Assembly: GCA_025356445.1 (NCBI GenBank)
Contig: JANXSZ010000009.1
Location: forward strand, 62,001-126,000
Length of the DNA stretch: 64,000 bases
Source: Betaproteobacteria bacterium
GTDB lineage: Bacteria > Pseudomonadota > Gammaproteobacteria > Burkholderiales > Burkholderiaceae_C
Reading direction: 5' to 3'
Shown here in pieces: positions 23,846 through 34,690 of the stretch (positions are counted from its first letter, which is position 1; the number at the start of each line of letters is the position of its first letter). Below the pieces are notes generated by a model. It was not told where the DNA came from, made no database searches, and saw only the letters and a list, made by a program, of their open reading frames with translations. Both the position numbers and the translations under genes were made by a program.

Positions 23846-25018
23846 ATGACAGATTTGCAAAAACGTTCCCTGCTGAGACTGAGCGCGCTTGCCGCCGCTG
23901 CCGCCGCCACTGCCGCCTTGGTGGCTTGCTCTCCTCCGCCACCACCACCTCCTCCCCCAGCACCTGAGCCTGCCGCAGCGGCACCCGCACCGGCGCCCAA
24001 GCCTGAGCCACTCAAAATTGGCTTCGCGTACGTCGGCCCGGTCGGTGATGGTGGCTGGACGTTCGCGCACGACAACGCCCGCAAGGCCTTAGAGAAAGAA
24101 TTCGGTGACAAGATCGTTACCAGCTTTGTTGAAAAAGTGCCAGAGTCTGCTGACGCTGAGCGCGTATTCCGTGACATGGCCAGCCAAGGTAACAAGCTGA
24201 TTTTTGGCACCACCTTTGGTTACATGGAGCCGATGCTCAAAGCCGCTGCTGACCTGAAGGACGTGAAGTTCGAACACGCCACTGGCTACAAAACCGCCGA
24301 AAACCTGCGTACGTATGACAGCCGCACTTACGAAGGTGCGTACATGGCGGGCGTGATTGCGGGCAAGATGACCAAGTCCAACGTGTTGGGCTATGTGGGT
24401 TCGGTGCCTATTCCTGAAGTTATCCGCAACATCAACAGCTTCACGCTGGGTGCGCAATCCGTCAACCCCAAAATCAAGACCAAGGTGGTTTGGGTGAATG
24501 AGTGGTTTAACCCACCGAAAGAAACCGAAGCCGCTACTTCTCTCATCAACGGTGGCGCTGACGTGCTGATGCAAAACACCGATTCGTCGGCCGTGCTGCA
24601 AACCGCTGAATCCAAAGGCAAGCGTGCTTTCGGTTGGGACAGCGACATGACCGCCTACGGCCCCAAAGCGCATTTGGGTTCTGCTGTCATCAACTGGGCA
24701 CCGTACTACATCGCAGCGACCAAAGACGCGTTGGAAGGCAAATGGGCGACTGGCAAAGCTTGGTGGGGCGTGAAAGAAGGTGCGATCGACATGGTGTCCC
24801 TGGCAGCTGACGTGCCAGAAGACGCCAAGAAGAAGATCGACGAGATCAAAGCTGGTCTGAAAGACGGCAGCTTCTCGATCTGGAAAGGCCCGATCATGGA
24901 CACCACGGGCAAAGTGGTTGTTGAAAAAGACAAAGTGGCTGACGATGAATTCTTGGGCGGCGTCAAGTTCTACGTTAAAGGCGTAGACGGTAAAGTCCCC
25001 GGCGGCGACAAGAAATAA
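23846..25018 (+). CDS. BMP-family substrate-binding lipoprotein
   Basis: 390 aa. The signal peptide ends with lipobox LVAC (Cys about residue 28), followed by an unusual run of prolines and Pro/Ala repeats that probably acts as a stalk, then the BMP (PnrA-like) domain starting KIGFAYVGPVGDGGWTFAHD. BMP proteins bind purine nucleosides or bases in related systems. The Shine-Dalgarno AAGGA precedes the ATG. The position after two permeases and before adenine deaminase supports purine uptake. Confidence 0.92.
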   Translation: MTDLQKRSLLRLSALAAAAAATAALVACSPPPPPPPPPAPEPAAAAPAPAPKPEPLKIGFAYVGPVGDGGWTFAHDNARKALEKEFGDKIVTSFVEKVPESADAERVFRDMASQGNKLIFGTTFGYMEPMLKAAADLKDVKFEHATGYKTAENLRTYDSRTYEGAYMAGVIAGKMTKSNVLGYVGSVPIPEVIRNINSFTLGAQSVNPKIKTKVVWVNEWFNPPKETEAATSLINGGADVLMQNTDSSAVLQTAESKGKRAFGWDSDMTAYGPKAHLGSAVINWAPYYIAATKDALEGKWATGKAWWGVKEGAIDMVSLAADVPEDAKKKIDEIKAGLKDGSFSIWKGPIMDTTGKVVVEKDKVADDEFLGGVKFYVKGVDGKVPGGDKK

Positions 25019-25042
25019 GACTCCCGCTCTCTGAGCACTGCA

Positions 25043-25068
25043 AGAGCCGCCTTCGGGTGGCTCTTTTT
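25043..25068 (+). terminator. Intrinsic terminator after the purine importer operon
   Basis: AGAGCCGCC (25043-25051), loop TTCG and GGTGGCTCT (25056-25064) form a 9-bp stem (one G-U) followed by five Ts. It ends the ABC operon 25 nt after the BMP stop. Confidence 0.88.
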
Positions 25069-25142
25069 GTTTGGGAAGTCCTGTACCTCATGATTGAAAA
25101 AACTCTTTGGCACCTTGTTGCCGTGCGCCTGCTGGGACATGA

Positions 25143-26249
<1,107 letters not shown>

Positions 26250-26257
26250 CGCGGTGT

Positions 26258-27514
26258 ATGCGACATCTGCCTGCGATCGTCGTTTTTGTTGCCTCTTACG
26301 CGCTGATCGTCTGTACCCACCCTTACGCTCTCCCCGGTAATGGCCTGTGGGCTGGGGTCTACACGGTGGCTTTGGGTGGAGGGGTTGGGCTGCTGTACTG
26401 CGCGCTTTACAAGTGGCCAGCGCTGCGGCGCTGCCTGGCCTATGCGGTGTTTTTTATCACCCCTGTGTTGACCTTCACTGGCCATATCGGGGTGTTAACG
26501 GGGTTTGTAGCAGGCCATAGCCTGAGGGCGGCTGCATTGCCGTGGCTGGGTGTGTCGTTTGTGACGGCAGCGCTGGCGTTGCATGTGTTCACCGGCACCT
26601 TGAGTTCTGCCAGTTTGGTCTGGCGCATTTTGCACCCGCTGCGCTGGAATTCTGGGCCTTGTGCGTTGCCCACCAACACTGTCCGCCGGTCTTTGAGTTT
26701 GCGTCGTGCCCAGTTCTATGGTGCCTGGGTGGTGTTGGGTGCCTTCTTTTATGGCGTACTTGCAGCCGGTTTGGCGCCCTTGCTGGTACTCAAGGAATCC
26801 ACGCATGCACTGGATATTCTGGCGTTTGCGGTGATTTTTGAGGCCTATGTGTACTTTAATTTCAGTGGCATCTCGTTCATGGTGTTTGGCATGCTGAACC
26901 TGGTGGGCAGCAAGACCAATGTGAATTTCAAAAGCCCTTTTTCAGCCCGCGACGTGATTGGCTATTGGCAACGCTGGCACACCAGCTTGGGTGCCGTGTT
27001 TAAACCCTTGTTTTTCAACCCCATCAAAGCCCGGTGGGGGCTGAGCGCTGCGGTATTGGGGGTGTTTGTCTGCTCTGCGCTGTGGCATGGGGTGTCGCTC
27101 AATTTCATGCTGTGGGGGGTATTCCACGCCATGGGCTGGTTACTGACGTACCGGCTGGCCCGCTGGCCTGGCGCAGACTGGGGGCGCTGGGTCAGTCTGC
27201 TGCTGTTTCCCGTCATCGTGGTGTTCGGGCGTTTGATTTTCTCGGAGCTGGACATGCCCACCTTGCTGTTCAAGTTCCGCCAAGTGCTGTACTTTGAAGG
27301 GGGGCGCGACGCATGGCTGCTACATTTGGAAATGGACGCCAGAACAGCTGTGACCCTGTGGGTCGCTGCGTTGGCCCTGGGGGCCGAAGTGCTGTTGCCA
27401 CGGCAGTGCGGCGCTTACCGCCTCTGGCGCAAGCGCGGGGTCACACTGGCCCTCTTGGTGGTGACCTTGGCACTGGGCAGTACCGGCTTGGGCGGTGTTT
27501 ACGGCACACGCTGA
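26258..27514 (+). CDS. MBOAT-family membrane O-acyltransferase
   Basis: 418 aa, about 10-11 transmembrane segments. The MBOAT signature region is clear: NFSGISFMVFGMLNLVG, then DVIGYWQRWHTSLGAVFKPLFFNP, and the catalytic-His segment SALWHGVSLNFMLWGVFHAMG. These resemble AlgI/DltB/PatA-type acyltransferases that move acyl groups across the membrane to polymers. It starts 8 nt after the adenine deaminase stop. With the following SGNH protein it would form a two-gene acylation unit; the acceptor (polysaccharide, wall or other) is unknown. Confidence 0.82.
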   Translation: MRHLPAIVVFVASYALIVCTHPYALPGNGLWAGVYTVALGGGVGLLYCALYKWPALRRCLAYAVFFITPVLTFTGHIGVLTGFVAGHSLRAAALPWLGVSFVTAALALHVFTGTLSSASLVWRILHPLRWNSGPCALPTNTVRRSLSLRRAQFYGAWVVLGAFFYGVLAAGLAPLLVLKESTHALDILAFAVIFEAYVYFNFSGISFMVFGMLNLVGSKTNVNFKSPFSARDVIGYWQRWHTSLGAVFKPLFFNPIKARWGLSAAVLGVFVCSALWHGVSLNFMLWGVFHAMGWLLTYRLARWPGADWGRWVSLLLFPVIVVFGRLIFSELDMPTLLFKFRQVLYFEGGRDAWLLHLEMDARTAVTLWVAALALGAEVLLPRQCGAYRLWRKRGVTLALLVVTLALGSTGLGGVYGTR

Positions 27515-27553
27515 GCTGGCGCCGAACATATACAACGACAACATAAAGGAAAT

Positions 27554-28192
27554 ATGCTTGCAGGCCTCAGTATTTTGATCATCGGTGCCAGCCACATGGC
27601 GGCACCGGGGTATTTGGTGTCCAGCCTGCATGACAGTCTGGTCAATGCCGGGGCACAGGTACATTCAATCGGTGTGTGCGGACTCACCCCCAGTGCCTGG
27701 TTAGAGGTGACGCATGGCGATTGTGGCGGGGCTGAGCGCGTGGGCAAAGGCCCGTTGCGCATCAGCCTTAACCGCGCCAGCAAAACCAGGCCCATCACGC
27801 AAATGATTGAAGCCGAGCATCCGCAGTTGGTGCTTATTGTCATGGGCGACACGCTGGCGGGCTATGCCGAGCCGTATTTGCCCAAGCAATGGGCGTCGCA
27901 AGAGGTGTGGAAACTCACTGGGGCGATTGCCAAAACGAACACCGTTTGCGCTTGGGTGGGGCCACCCTGGGGGGCTGAAGGGGGGGGCTCGGGTAAGACC
28001 TATGAAAGGGTGAAGTTGACGTCCGATTTTTTGGCTGTCAATGTGCAGCCTTGTACCTACATCAACTCGCTCAAAATGGCCAAACCCGGAGAATGGCCTA
28101 CGCTTGACGGCATGCACTTCACCCCGGCAGGCTACAAGCTTTGGGGCGAAGCCATTGCGCGTGCAGTAGGGCAAATGCCTAAAACGCACTGA
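27554..28192 (+). CDS. SGNH/GDSL-hydrolase-like protein, partner of the MBOAT gene
   Basis: 212 aa. Blocks resemble SGNH hydrolases: ILIIGASHMA near the N-terminus (nucleophile Ser in place of GDS), LVLIVMGDTLAG (block III position) and a C-terminal DGMHFTPAGYKLWGEAIA with the catalytic D-x-x-H. No clear signal peptide, though the first residues are hydrophobic. A strong RBS (AAAGGAAA) precedes the ATG. SGNH proteins next to MBOAT genes commonly complete O-acetylation of a polysaccharide (as AlgJ/AlgX-like partners), which is the favoured role here by inference. Confidence 0.7.
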   Translation: MLAGLSILIIGASHMAAPGYLVSSLHDSLVNAGAQVHSIGVCGLTPSAWLEVTHGDCGGAERVGKGPLRISLNRASKTRPITQMIEAEHPQLVLIVMGDTLAGYAEPYLPKQWASQEVWKLTGAIAKTNTVCAWVGPPWGAEGGGSGKTYERVKLTSDFLAVNVQPCTYINSLKMAKPGEWPTLDGMHFTPAGYKLWGEAIARAVGQMPKTH

Positions 28193-28251
28193 ATCAACCC
28201 ACCGAATAAAACCTGCGTCATTAACGCCGCTGACCTTGACCCTGGATTGCC

Positions 28252-28938
28252 ATGCCTACGATAAGACCCCTCACCGCCATTGAAGCCCGCGTGCTCGCCA
28301 CCTTGATGGAAAAGGCCCGCACGGTGCCCGATACCTACCCGCTGACACTTAACGCGTTGGTCAGTGGTTGCAACCAAAAAACGAGCCGTGATGTGGTGAT
28401 GAACATCGCCGACGCCCAGGCCCAAGAGGCACTGGACGACCTGAAGCTGCTGCACCTGGTGAACGAGTCCAGCGGTGGCCGTGTTGCCCGTTATGAACAC
28501 AATTTTCAGCGTGGTGTGGGTGTGCCAGAGCAATCGGCGGTGATCTTGGGGCTGCTGATCTTGCGTGGCCCGCAAACGGCGGGTGAGCTGCGCATCAACA
28601 CCGAGCGCTGGTACAAGTTTGCTGACATTTCATCGGTAGAAGCCTTTTTAGATGAGCTGCAAGAGCGCTCTGCTGAAAAAGGGGGGCCTTTGGTCGTCTG
28701 CCTGCCGCGTGCGCCGGGTGCCCGTGAACAGCGGTGGGCGCATTTGCTGGGTGGCCCGGTAGACGCCACAGCTTTGTCCCGGTGGGGTGCGGTGGACAGT
28801 GCCAATGACCCCACCTTGCAAGCCCGTGTGCTGGCTCTGGAGCAGGAAGTGGCTCAGCTGCGCAGCGCTGTCGCTTATCTGGCGCAAGAGCTGGGGTTGA
28901 CGCTGCCAGCCGATCTCCCCTCTGCCAGCGTGTCCTAG
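28252..28938 (+). CDS. yceH: YceH / DUF480 family protein
   Basis: 228 aa with two tandem winged-helix domains of the DUF480 family: [40 protein letters not shown] and [19 protein letters not shown]. Many members end, as here, with a coiled-coil segment ([21 protein letters not shown]). Function is not established; it may bind nucleic acid. Confidence 0.9.
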   Translation: MPTIRPLTAIEARVLATLMEKARTVPDTYPLTLNALVSGCNQKTSRDVVMNIADAQAQEALDDLKLLHLVNESSGGRVARYEHNFQRGVGVPEQSAVILGLLILRGPQTAGELRINTERWYKFADISSVEAFLDELQERSAEKGGPLVVCLPRAPGAREQRWAHLLGGPVDATALSRWGAVDSANDPTLQARVLALEQEVAQLRSAVAYLAQELGLTLPADLPSASVS

Positions 28939-29000
28939 TGTTTATTCTGGGGTGCCGTGCGTCTGCACGTCCCCGCTGTACCCAAGTTAGGCACGGGGTT

Positions 29001-29036
29001 TATGCCATGTGCCTATATTCGGCGCTTAATGGCATA
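29001..29036 (+). promoter_or_regulatory. Inverted repeat upstream of the chemoreceptor gene
   Basis: TATGCCAT (29001-29008) and ATGGCATA (29029-29036) are perfect inverted copies 20 nt apart, in the 165-bp gap before the MCP gene. This could be an operator or RNA hairpin. No flagellar sigma-28 promoter is obvious. Confidence 0.3.
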
Positions 29037-29103
29037 TAGATTGCTGCCTGTAGATTGTTTTCCCTATTTTCCTTTCCTGTAAAACAACGAAGAGACTCTG
29101 CGT

Positions 29104-30936
29104 ATGAAATTCAACAACCTGAAAGTGGCTCACAAACTGTGGGTGTCGATCATCGGTTTGATGGTCGCGGTACTGTTGGTCGCGATGGCTTTGCAAGTGC
29201 GCTTGCTGAACACGATCGATGTGGCTGAACGGCTGGTTGATGCGAGTGAGCAACATATCACCGCCTCCGTCCAATGGCGGGGGCTGGCCGGCACTGCCAC
29301 GACTTTGGCGATGTCCAGCCTTGTCACCACAGATGAAGGCATACGCAAAGATTTTGACGAGCGCGTTGCGGCGATTACCGCTGAAATAACGCCCATTCAA
29401 GAAGGGATTGTCACTACTGCGATCACAGCTGACGACAAAGCGGCGCTTGAGAAAATTGCGACAGCACGGGCTTTCCTCCGGGGTCAGGCTGAAGCGGTGA
29501 AACAGCTCAAGACCACAGGCGATGCGGCTGCGCGGCAGGCCTTCTCGGATACGGTTTACAAACCCGGCACCAAAGTTTATTTGGACGCGATTGACAAGTA
29601 TGTGGCGGTACAAGCGCGCGAGCGGGATGCTACCCGGGCCGCTGCCATGGATGCCCGCCGTCAAATGATGATGGTGGCTGCCTTGGTGGCTGCGGTCGTT
29701 TTTGGTTTTGGCATGTTCCTGGCCGCCATGCTGGTGCGCTCCATCAACCGTCCGCTGGCGCGTGCCATGGCGGTGGCCGAGGCCATTGCGGCGGGAGATT
29801 TGACGCAGGAAGTCCCCGAGTCCCGGGGTGATGAGTTCGGCCACCTGCTGCGTTCTCTGTCCAGCATGGCCGTCAAACTGCGCACGCTGGTCGCCGAGGT
29901 GCGTACCGGTACGGAGTCGGTGTCCACGGCGTCCAATGAAATTGCCAACGGCAACCAGGATCTCTCTAACCGCACCGAGCAAACGGCCTCCAACCTGCAA
30001 CAGACAGCCTCCAGCATGGAGGAGCTGACCAGCACGGTCACCCAGTCGGCTGACACGGCGCGCCAGGCCAGCCAGTTGGCGTCCACTGCTGCACAAGCCG
30101 CTACCCACGGCGGTGAAGTCGTCGGGCAGGTGGTGGTGAGCATGCAAAATATCAGCAATGCCTCGCGCAAAATTGCCGACATCATCGGCACCATTGACGG
30201 TATTGCTTTCCAGACCAACATCCTGGCATTGAATGCAGCGGTTGAAGCCGCGCGTGCTGGCGAACAAGGCCGTGGCTTTGCGGTGGTCGCTGCTGAGGTG
30301 CGCAGCTTGGCCAAGCGGTCCGCAGAGGCTGCCAAAGAAATCAAAATACTGATCACCGCATCCGAAGAAACTGTGCAATCCGGCTCGCAGCAGGTCACGC
30401 AGGCAGGCGCGGCGATGGCAGAAATCGTCAGCAGTGTGCGTCGGGTGAGTGATCTGATTGGTGAAATCAGTGCCGCCTCCAACGAGCAGCGTGACGGCAT
30501 CAGCCATGTCAACTCGGCCGTGGCCAATCTGGACCAGATGACGCAGCAAAATGCCGCGCTGGTTGAAGAGTCCGCTGCCGCCGCCACAGGACTGCGTGAC
30601 CAAGCGCAGTACCTGGCCCAGGTGGTTTCGGTCTTCAATGTCGGTACGTCTGTGGGCGCTGTACGAAGCAGCGGTGGGCTGGTGGCACATGCCCCGGTGC
30701 CTCGCGCCAGGGTGTCTTCACCCCCGGCTGTGGCCCGTGGCCCTGCGTCCAAAGCGCTGGCATCGTCACGCCCTAGTGTGAAGTCTGTGGCCGCACCGCA
30801 ACTTGCGGCTTCATCTGCCAAGCCCACTGCCGCCAAGCCCGCAACTGCAAAACTGGCCAGACCCACTGCCGCATCGCCATCTGCTTCACTCGCTATGGCC
30901 ACCAAGTCCAATGATTCTGACTGGGAGAGCTTTTGA
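29104..30936 (+). CDS. Methyl-accepting chemotaxis protein with CheR-type C-terminal pentapeptide
   Basis: 610 aa. TM1 is at about 12-32, followed by a periplasmic four-helix-bundle-like domain (about 35-185), TM2 (about 188-210), HAMP, and a signalling domain with the hairpin tip [35 protein letters not shown]. After an Ala/Pro/Lys-rich linker the protein ends DSDWESF, close to the NWETF tether that binds CheR/CheB. The stop codon overlaps the TTG start of guanine deaminase by 4 nt. Location in a purine gene island suggests a purine-related ligand, but the sensor domain gives no direct proof. Confidence 0.93.
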   Translation: MKFNNLKVAHKLWVSIIGLMVAVLLVAMALQVRLLNTIDVAERLVDASEQHITASVQWRGLAGTATTLAMSSLVTTDEGIRKDFDERVAAITAEITPIQEGIVTTAITADDKAALEKIATARAFLRGQAEAVKQLKTTGDAAARQAFSDTVYKPGTKVYLDAIDKYVAVQARERDATRAAAMDARRQMMMVAALVAAVVFGFGMFLAAMLVRSINRPLARAMAVAEAIAAGDLTQEVPESRGDEFGHLLRSLSSMAVKLRTLVAEVRTGTESVSTASNEIANGNQDLSNRTEQTASNLQQTASSMEELTSTVTQSADTARQASQLASTAAQAATHGGEVVGQVVVSMQNISNASRKIADIIGTIDGIAFQTNILALNAAVEAARAGEQGRGFAVVAAEVRSLAKRSAEAAKEIKILITASEETVQSGSQQVTQAGAAMAEIVSSVRRVSDLIGEISAASNEQRDGISHVNSAVANLDQMTQQNAALVEESAAAATGLRDQAQYLAQVVSVFNVGTSVGAVRSSGGLVAHAPVPRARVSSPPAVARGPASKALASSRPSVKSVAAPQLAASSAKPTAAKPATAKLARPTAASPSASLAMATKSNDSDWESF

Positions 30937-32213
30937 AGGCTTACCGCGCTGCTGTACTTCGTTTCACTGATGACCGTACAGCGGTCTATGAAGCCGATGG
31001 CCTGCTGGTAACAGGGCAGGATGCCACTGGACGTGAGGTGGTCAAGGCGGTGGGTGCCTACGGCCCGCTGAGTGCCCAGTTTCCGGGCATTGCCACAGCG
31101 CATTTGCCGGGTCGGCTGATTGCGCCAGGTTTTGTGGATTTGCACATCCATTACCCGCAAACCGATGTGATCGGCGCCCCTGCCGCTGGCTTGCTGCCTT
31201 GGCTTGAAAACTACACCTTTCCGCATGAAAAACGCTTCTCAGCGCCGGACTATGCTGCTGAAGTAGCTCAGTTTTTTATAGCGGAATTGTTGCGCAACGG
31301 CGTCACCACGTCGCTTACCTTCGCGACTTCACACCCCACGTCGGTGCAGGCGCTGTTCACCGAAGCACAGAAGCACAATCTGCGTCTCATCACAGGCAAG
31401 GTGCTGCAAGACCGCAATTCGCCTGACGGGGTGCGGGACGAGACGGAGCAAAGCCTGATCGACACCGAAGCGCTGATCCAGCAATGGCACGGCCTGGGTC
31501 GCCTGGGCTACGCTATCACGCCGCGCTTTGCGCCCACTTCCACAGAGGCTCAACTGAAGGGCGCGGGCGAGCTGGCCGCCAAATACCCCGATGTGTGGAT
31601 TCAATCCCATGTGGCCGAGAACAAAGACGAGGTGGCCTGGGTGCGCGAACTGTTTCCCACATCCCACAGCTACTTGGGTGTTTACAGTGACTTTGGGTTG
31701 CTGCGCGAGCGTGCCCTCTATGCCCACTGCATCCACTTTGACGATCACGATCGTGCGTTGATGCGAGACAGCGGTGCCGCCGCTGCCGTGAGTCCCACCA
31801 GCAATTTGTTCCTGGGCAGTGGGTTTTTTGACTATGAGGCAGCAGACCGCGTGGGCCACCGCTATGGCTTGGCCAGTGACGTGGGCGGTGGCACCAGCTT
31901 CAGCCCGTTTCACACCATGCTGGCGGCGTATTACGTTGGCCGAGAAGGGCAAACCAAACCGGGCTTGTCTTTAAGCCCCCAGAATCTGTGGTGGCAGCAC
32001 ACGGCCGGTGCGGCAGCCGCGCTGGGCTTGGGTGGCGTGGTGGGCAACTTGGCGGTGGGCTGCGAGGCGGACTTTATCGTGTTGAACCCCGAGGCCACAC
32101 CTTTGCTGGCCCGTAAAACAGCCCAAGCCCGCAGTTTGGATGAGCTGCTGTTTGCAATGATCGTGCTGGGCGATGACCGACTGGTGGAGCGTACTGTCAT
32201 TGCACAGGGGTAG
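30933..32213 (+). CDS. guaD: Guanine deaminase GuaD
   Basis: 426-aa amidohydrolase converting guanine to xanthine. Motifs are [18 protein letters not shown] (HxH metal site), [19 protein letters not shown] and [12 protein letters not shown] (metal Asp). The N-terminus [18 protein letters not shown] is family-typical. The TTG start is supported by GGGAGAG just upstream and by the position of the N-terminal strand; it overlaps the chemoreceptor stop (TTGA). A 17-mer repeat relative lies at 31266-31282. XdhAB would oxidise the product. Confidence 0.93.
   Translation: MKAYRAAVLRFTDDRTAVYEADGLLVTGQDATGREVVKAVGAYGPLSAQFPGIATAHLPGRLIAPGFVDLHIHYPQTDVIGAPAAGLLPWLENYTFPHEKRFSAPDYAAEVAQFFIAELLRNGVTTSLTFATSHPTSVQALFTEAQKHNLRLITGKVLQDRNSPDGVRDETEQSLIDTEALIQQWHGLGRLGYAITPRFAPTSTEAQLKGAGELAAKYPDVWIQSHVAENKDEVAWVRELFPTSHSYLGVYSDFGLLRERALYAHCIHFDDHDRALMRDSGAAAAVSPTSNLFLGSGFFDYEAADRVGHRYGLASDVGGGTSFSPFHTMLAAYYVGREGQTKPGLSLSPQNLWWQHTAGAAAALGLGGVVGNLAVGCEADFIVLNPEATPLLARKTAQARSLDELLFAMIVLGDDRLVERTVIAQG
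31266..31282. repeat. 17-mer repeat relative in guaD
   Basis: GCTCAGTTTTTTATAGC: one base off the GCTA-N9-TAGC form, in frame in guaD. Confidence 0.35.
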
Positions 32214-32216
32214 TCG

Positions 32217-33239
32217 TCAAGTCCCGTAATTCAACTCCCGCGCCTTGCCCCAGAACACCCGGTACATGAAGACCGTGTACACAATGATGACGGGCAGCGT
32301 GATTGCGACGCCCACAAAAATCACGTTCAGCGCTTCGGTGGAAATGGCTGCGTCCCACACCGTCATCCGGCCGATCACGATGTCTGGGTAGATGCTGTAC
32401 GACAGGCCACAAAATGCCATGATGAAAATCACCACGGTGGCTGCAAACACCACCCAACCTTGGCCTTTTTGCACCAAATCAGGCCGCATCAGCACCCGCC
32501 GCAGCGCAAAGAAGGCCACCAAGCAGGTCAGCGGGATAGGCATCAGCCAGAACATGGCGGGCAGCGTGAACCATTTGGCGACCACGGCAGCGTTCACCAG
32601 TGGCGTGGCCGCAGAAATCGCTACCAGCGCAATACCCATGGGCCACAGCACGCGGCGTGCGCTGGTGATGGCCAAAGCTTGCAGTGGGCCGTCGGTCTTC
32701 ATGATGAGCCAGCCCGCACCCAGCAGAACGTAAGCCGCAGGCAGGGTCAGCGCGATGCCCAAGCTAAAGGCCAAACCCAGTGTGTTGTTGTCAAATCCCG
32801 TGATGTAACTGCCCAACATCCAACCTTGCGCCACGCTGGCGAGCAGTGAACCGGCAAAGAACGCACGGTTCCAAAAGGGCTTGTACTGCGCTGGTGCTTT
32901 GACGCGAAAATCAAACGACACACCACGCAAGATCAGCCCAATCAGCATCACTGCAACCGGCAAATACAGCGCTTGCAGCACGATGCCGTGTGCCATGGGA
33001 AAGGCCACCAGCAGCACGCCCACACCCAACACCAGCCAAGTTTCATTCGCGTCCCAAAAGGGGCCAATGCTGGCGATCATCAGGTCTTTTTGGTCATCAG
33101 TGGCCAGAGGCAACAGCAGGCCCAAGCCCAAATCAAAGCCGTCCAAAATCACGTAGGCCAGCAGGGCGAGCCCCATCACCGCCAAAAAAATCAGCGGCAG
33201 CAGAGTGCTCCAAGGCATGTTCCAGGGCATCGTGTTCAT
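32217..33239 (-). CDS. cydB: Cytochrome bd ubiquinol oxidase subunit II (CydB)
   Basis: 340 aa, about eight or nine transmembrane segments, with MGLALLAYVILDGFDLGLGLLLP near the N-terminus and IGPFWDANETWLVLG, both diagnostic of CydB/CioB. It pairs with CydA to reduce O2 with quinol. It follows cydA by 10 nt. No small CydX-like ORF is visible before the convergent guaD end 3 nt downstream. Start MNTMPWNMPW chosen; upstream in-frame residues overlap cydA. Confidence 0.93.
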   Translation of the reverse strand: MNTMPWNMPWSTLLPLIFLAVMGLALLAYVILDGFDLGLGLLLPLATDDQKDLMIASIGPFWDANETWLVLGVGVLLVAFPMAHGIVLQALYLPVAVMLIGLILRGVSFDFRVKAPAQYKPFWNRAFFAGSLLASVAQGWMLGSYITGFDNNTLGLAFSLGIALTLPAAYVLLGAGWLIMKTDGPLQALAITSARRVLWPMGIALVAISAATPLVNAAVVAKWFTLPAMFWLMPIPLTCLVAFFALRRVLMRPDLVQKGQGWVVFAATVVIFIMAFCGLSYSIYPDIVIGRMTVWDAAISTEALNVIFVGVAITLPVIIVYTVFMYRVFWGKARELNYGT

Positions 33240-33249
33240 GGTGTTTCTT

Positions 33250-34653
33250 TCAGTTGACGACGACAGGGGTGGATACGCCGACCACAGCATGGGGCGTCTC
33301 GCTGCCTATTCCTGTGTTGTGGTGTGCATGCTTGTGCGGGTTTTCTGCCATGTACTTGAGCACCCCGGCATACGTCACCAGCAGCAATCCATAGACGATC
33401 ACATAGGCCGCCAGCGTGAAGGCGACCAGGGGCGGCGCAGTTTGCGCGACGACTTCACTCGTTCTGACCAAGCCATACACAATGAACGGCTGACGACCAA
33501 TTTCTGTCACGTACCAGCCCGCCAGGGTGGCAACCCAGCCCGCAAACGTCATGCACGACAGCACGATCAGCAAGGGCTTGGGCAGGCTGACCACGCTTTG
33601 CCCTGCGTGTTGGGTACCGCGCGAGCGCCACAGCATCAACATACTGAACCACGCTACCGCCAGCATCAGGCTGCCCACACCTACCATCACCCGAAAAGCC
33701 CAGAACACCGGGGCCACAGGGGGGTGCTTGCCCTCAAACTCGTTCAAACCCTTCAGTTCAGCATCTATGTCGTGCGCCAAAATCAGGCTCGCCAGCTTGG
33801 GGATTTGTACCGCATACAGCGTTTTACCCTGCTTTTCGTCAGGCCAGCCAAACAGCGTCAACGGTGCGCCTTTCTCGGTGTGCCAAATGCCTTCAATGGC
33901 CGCGATCTTGGCGGGCTGGTGGTGCAAGGTGTTCAGGCCATGCGCATCACCCACCAAAAACTGCAAGGGCATGGCAATGGCCGCCGCGATGAGGGCCGTG
34001 CGCATCGCCTTGTGGGTACCTGCCGTGGCACTGTTTTTCAGCAACTGCCATGCGGACAGACCTGCTATTAAAAAAGAAGCAGTTAACGTAGACGCAATCA
34101 GCACATGCGCGAAACGGTAGGGAAAAGATGGGTTGAACACCACGGCCAGCCAGTCTTTGGCGTAAAACTTGCCAAAGGCGATCTCATAGCCTGCGGGCGT
34201 TTGCATCCACGAGTTCAAACTCAAAATCCAAAACGCCGACATGGTGGTGCCAAACGTGACCAATGCCGTCGCCATCACATGCACCCGCTCAGAAACCCGC
34301 CCTCGGCCAAACAGCATAATGCCCAGGAAGGTGGCCTCCAAAAAGAACGCTGTCAGCACCTCGTAGCCCAAGAGTGGCCCCGATATATTGCCCGTCTTTT
34401 GCATGAAGCCCGGCCAATTGGTGCCGAACTGAAAGCTCATCACGATGCCGGACACCACACCCAGCGCAAACGTCAACGCGAAGACCTTGGTCCAGAAGTA
34501 GTGGGCTTCATCCCATGCCGGGTCTTTCGTTTGCATGAAGCGCACGCGAAAGAACAGCAAAAACCAGCACAAGGCAATCGTGATAGTGGGGAAGAGGATG
34601 TGAAAGCTGATGTTGGCTGCAAACTGCAAGCGCGACAGAATCAGGGTGTCCAT
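33250..34653 (-). CDS. cydA: Cytochrome bd ubiquinol oxidase subunit I (CydA)
   Basis: 467 aa. Conserved elements are His18 in ISFHILFP (heme ligand), RFAHVLIAS (second His ligand), QFGTNWPGF, GYEVLTAFFLEATFLGIMLFG and VTEIGRQPFIVYGLVRTSE. GRQPF replaces the common GRQPW. The quinol-binding loop is of the short type, as in cyanide-insensitive (Cio-like) bd oxidases. The gene lies downstream of a GbsR/MarR-type regulator in the same direction, probably one operon. A 17-mer repeat relative is at 34064-34080. Confidence 0.93.
   Translation of the reverse strand: MDTLILSRLQFAANISFHILFPTITIALCWFLLFFRVRFMQTKDPAWDEAHYFWTKVFALTFALGVVSGIVMSFQFGTNWPGFMQKTGNISGPLLGYEVLTAFFLEATFLGIMLFGRGRVSERVHVMATALVTFGTTMSAFWILSLNSWMQTPAGYEIAFGKFYAKDWLAVVFNPSFPYRFAHVLIASTLTASFLIAGLSAWQLLKNSATAGTHKAMRTALIAAAIAMPLQFLVGDAHGLNTLHHQPAKIAAIEGIWHTEKGAPLTLFGWPDEKQGKTLYAVQIPKLASLILAHDIDAELKGLNEFEGKHPPVAPVFWAFRVMVGVGSLMLAVAWFSMLMLWRSRGTQHAGQSVVSLPKPLLIVLSCMTFAGWVATLAGWYVTEIGRQPFIVYGLVRTSEVVAQTAPPLVAFTLAAYVIVYGLLLVTYAGVLKYMAENPHKHAHHNTGIGSETPHAVVGVSTPVVVN
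34064..34080. repeat. 17-mer repeat relative in cydA
   Basis: GCTATTAAAAAAGAAGC: one base off, within cydA. Confidence 0.35.
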
Positions 34654-34690
34654 GGTGTGTTTTCCAGTCAGATCGTCAGGTCTATACCGA

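Noticed and set aside
23930-24005. Pro/Ala-rich run in the BMP lipoprotein as a sequencing artefact or tandem repeat
   Set aside because: The frame stays open, and a flexible stalk after a lipobox is common.
32214-33249. A CydX-like small subunit gene near cydB
   Set aside because: cydB ends 3 bp from guaD and no short membrane ORF is present in the gaps.
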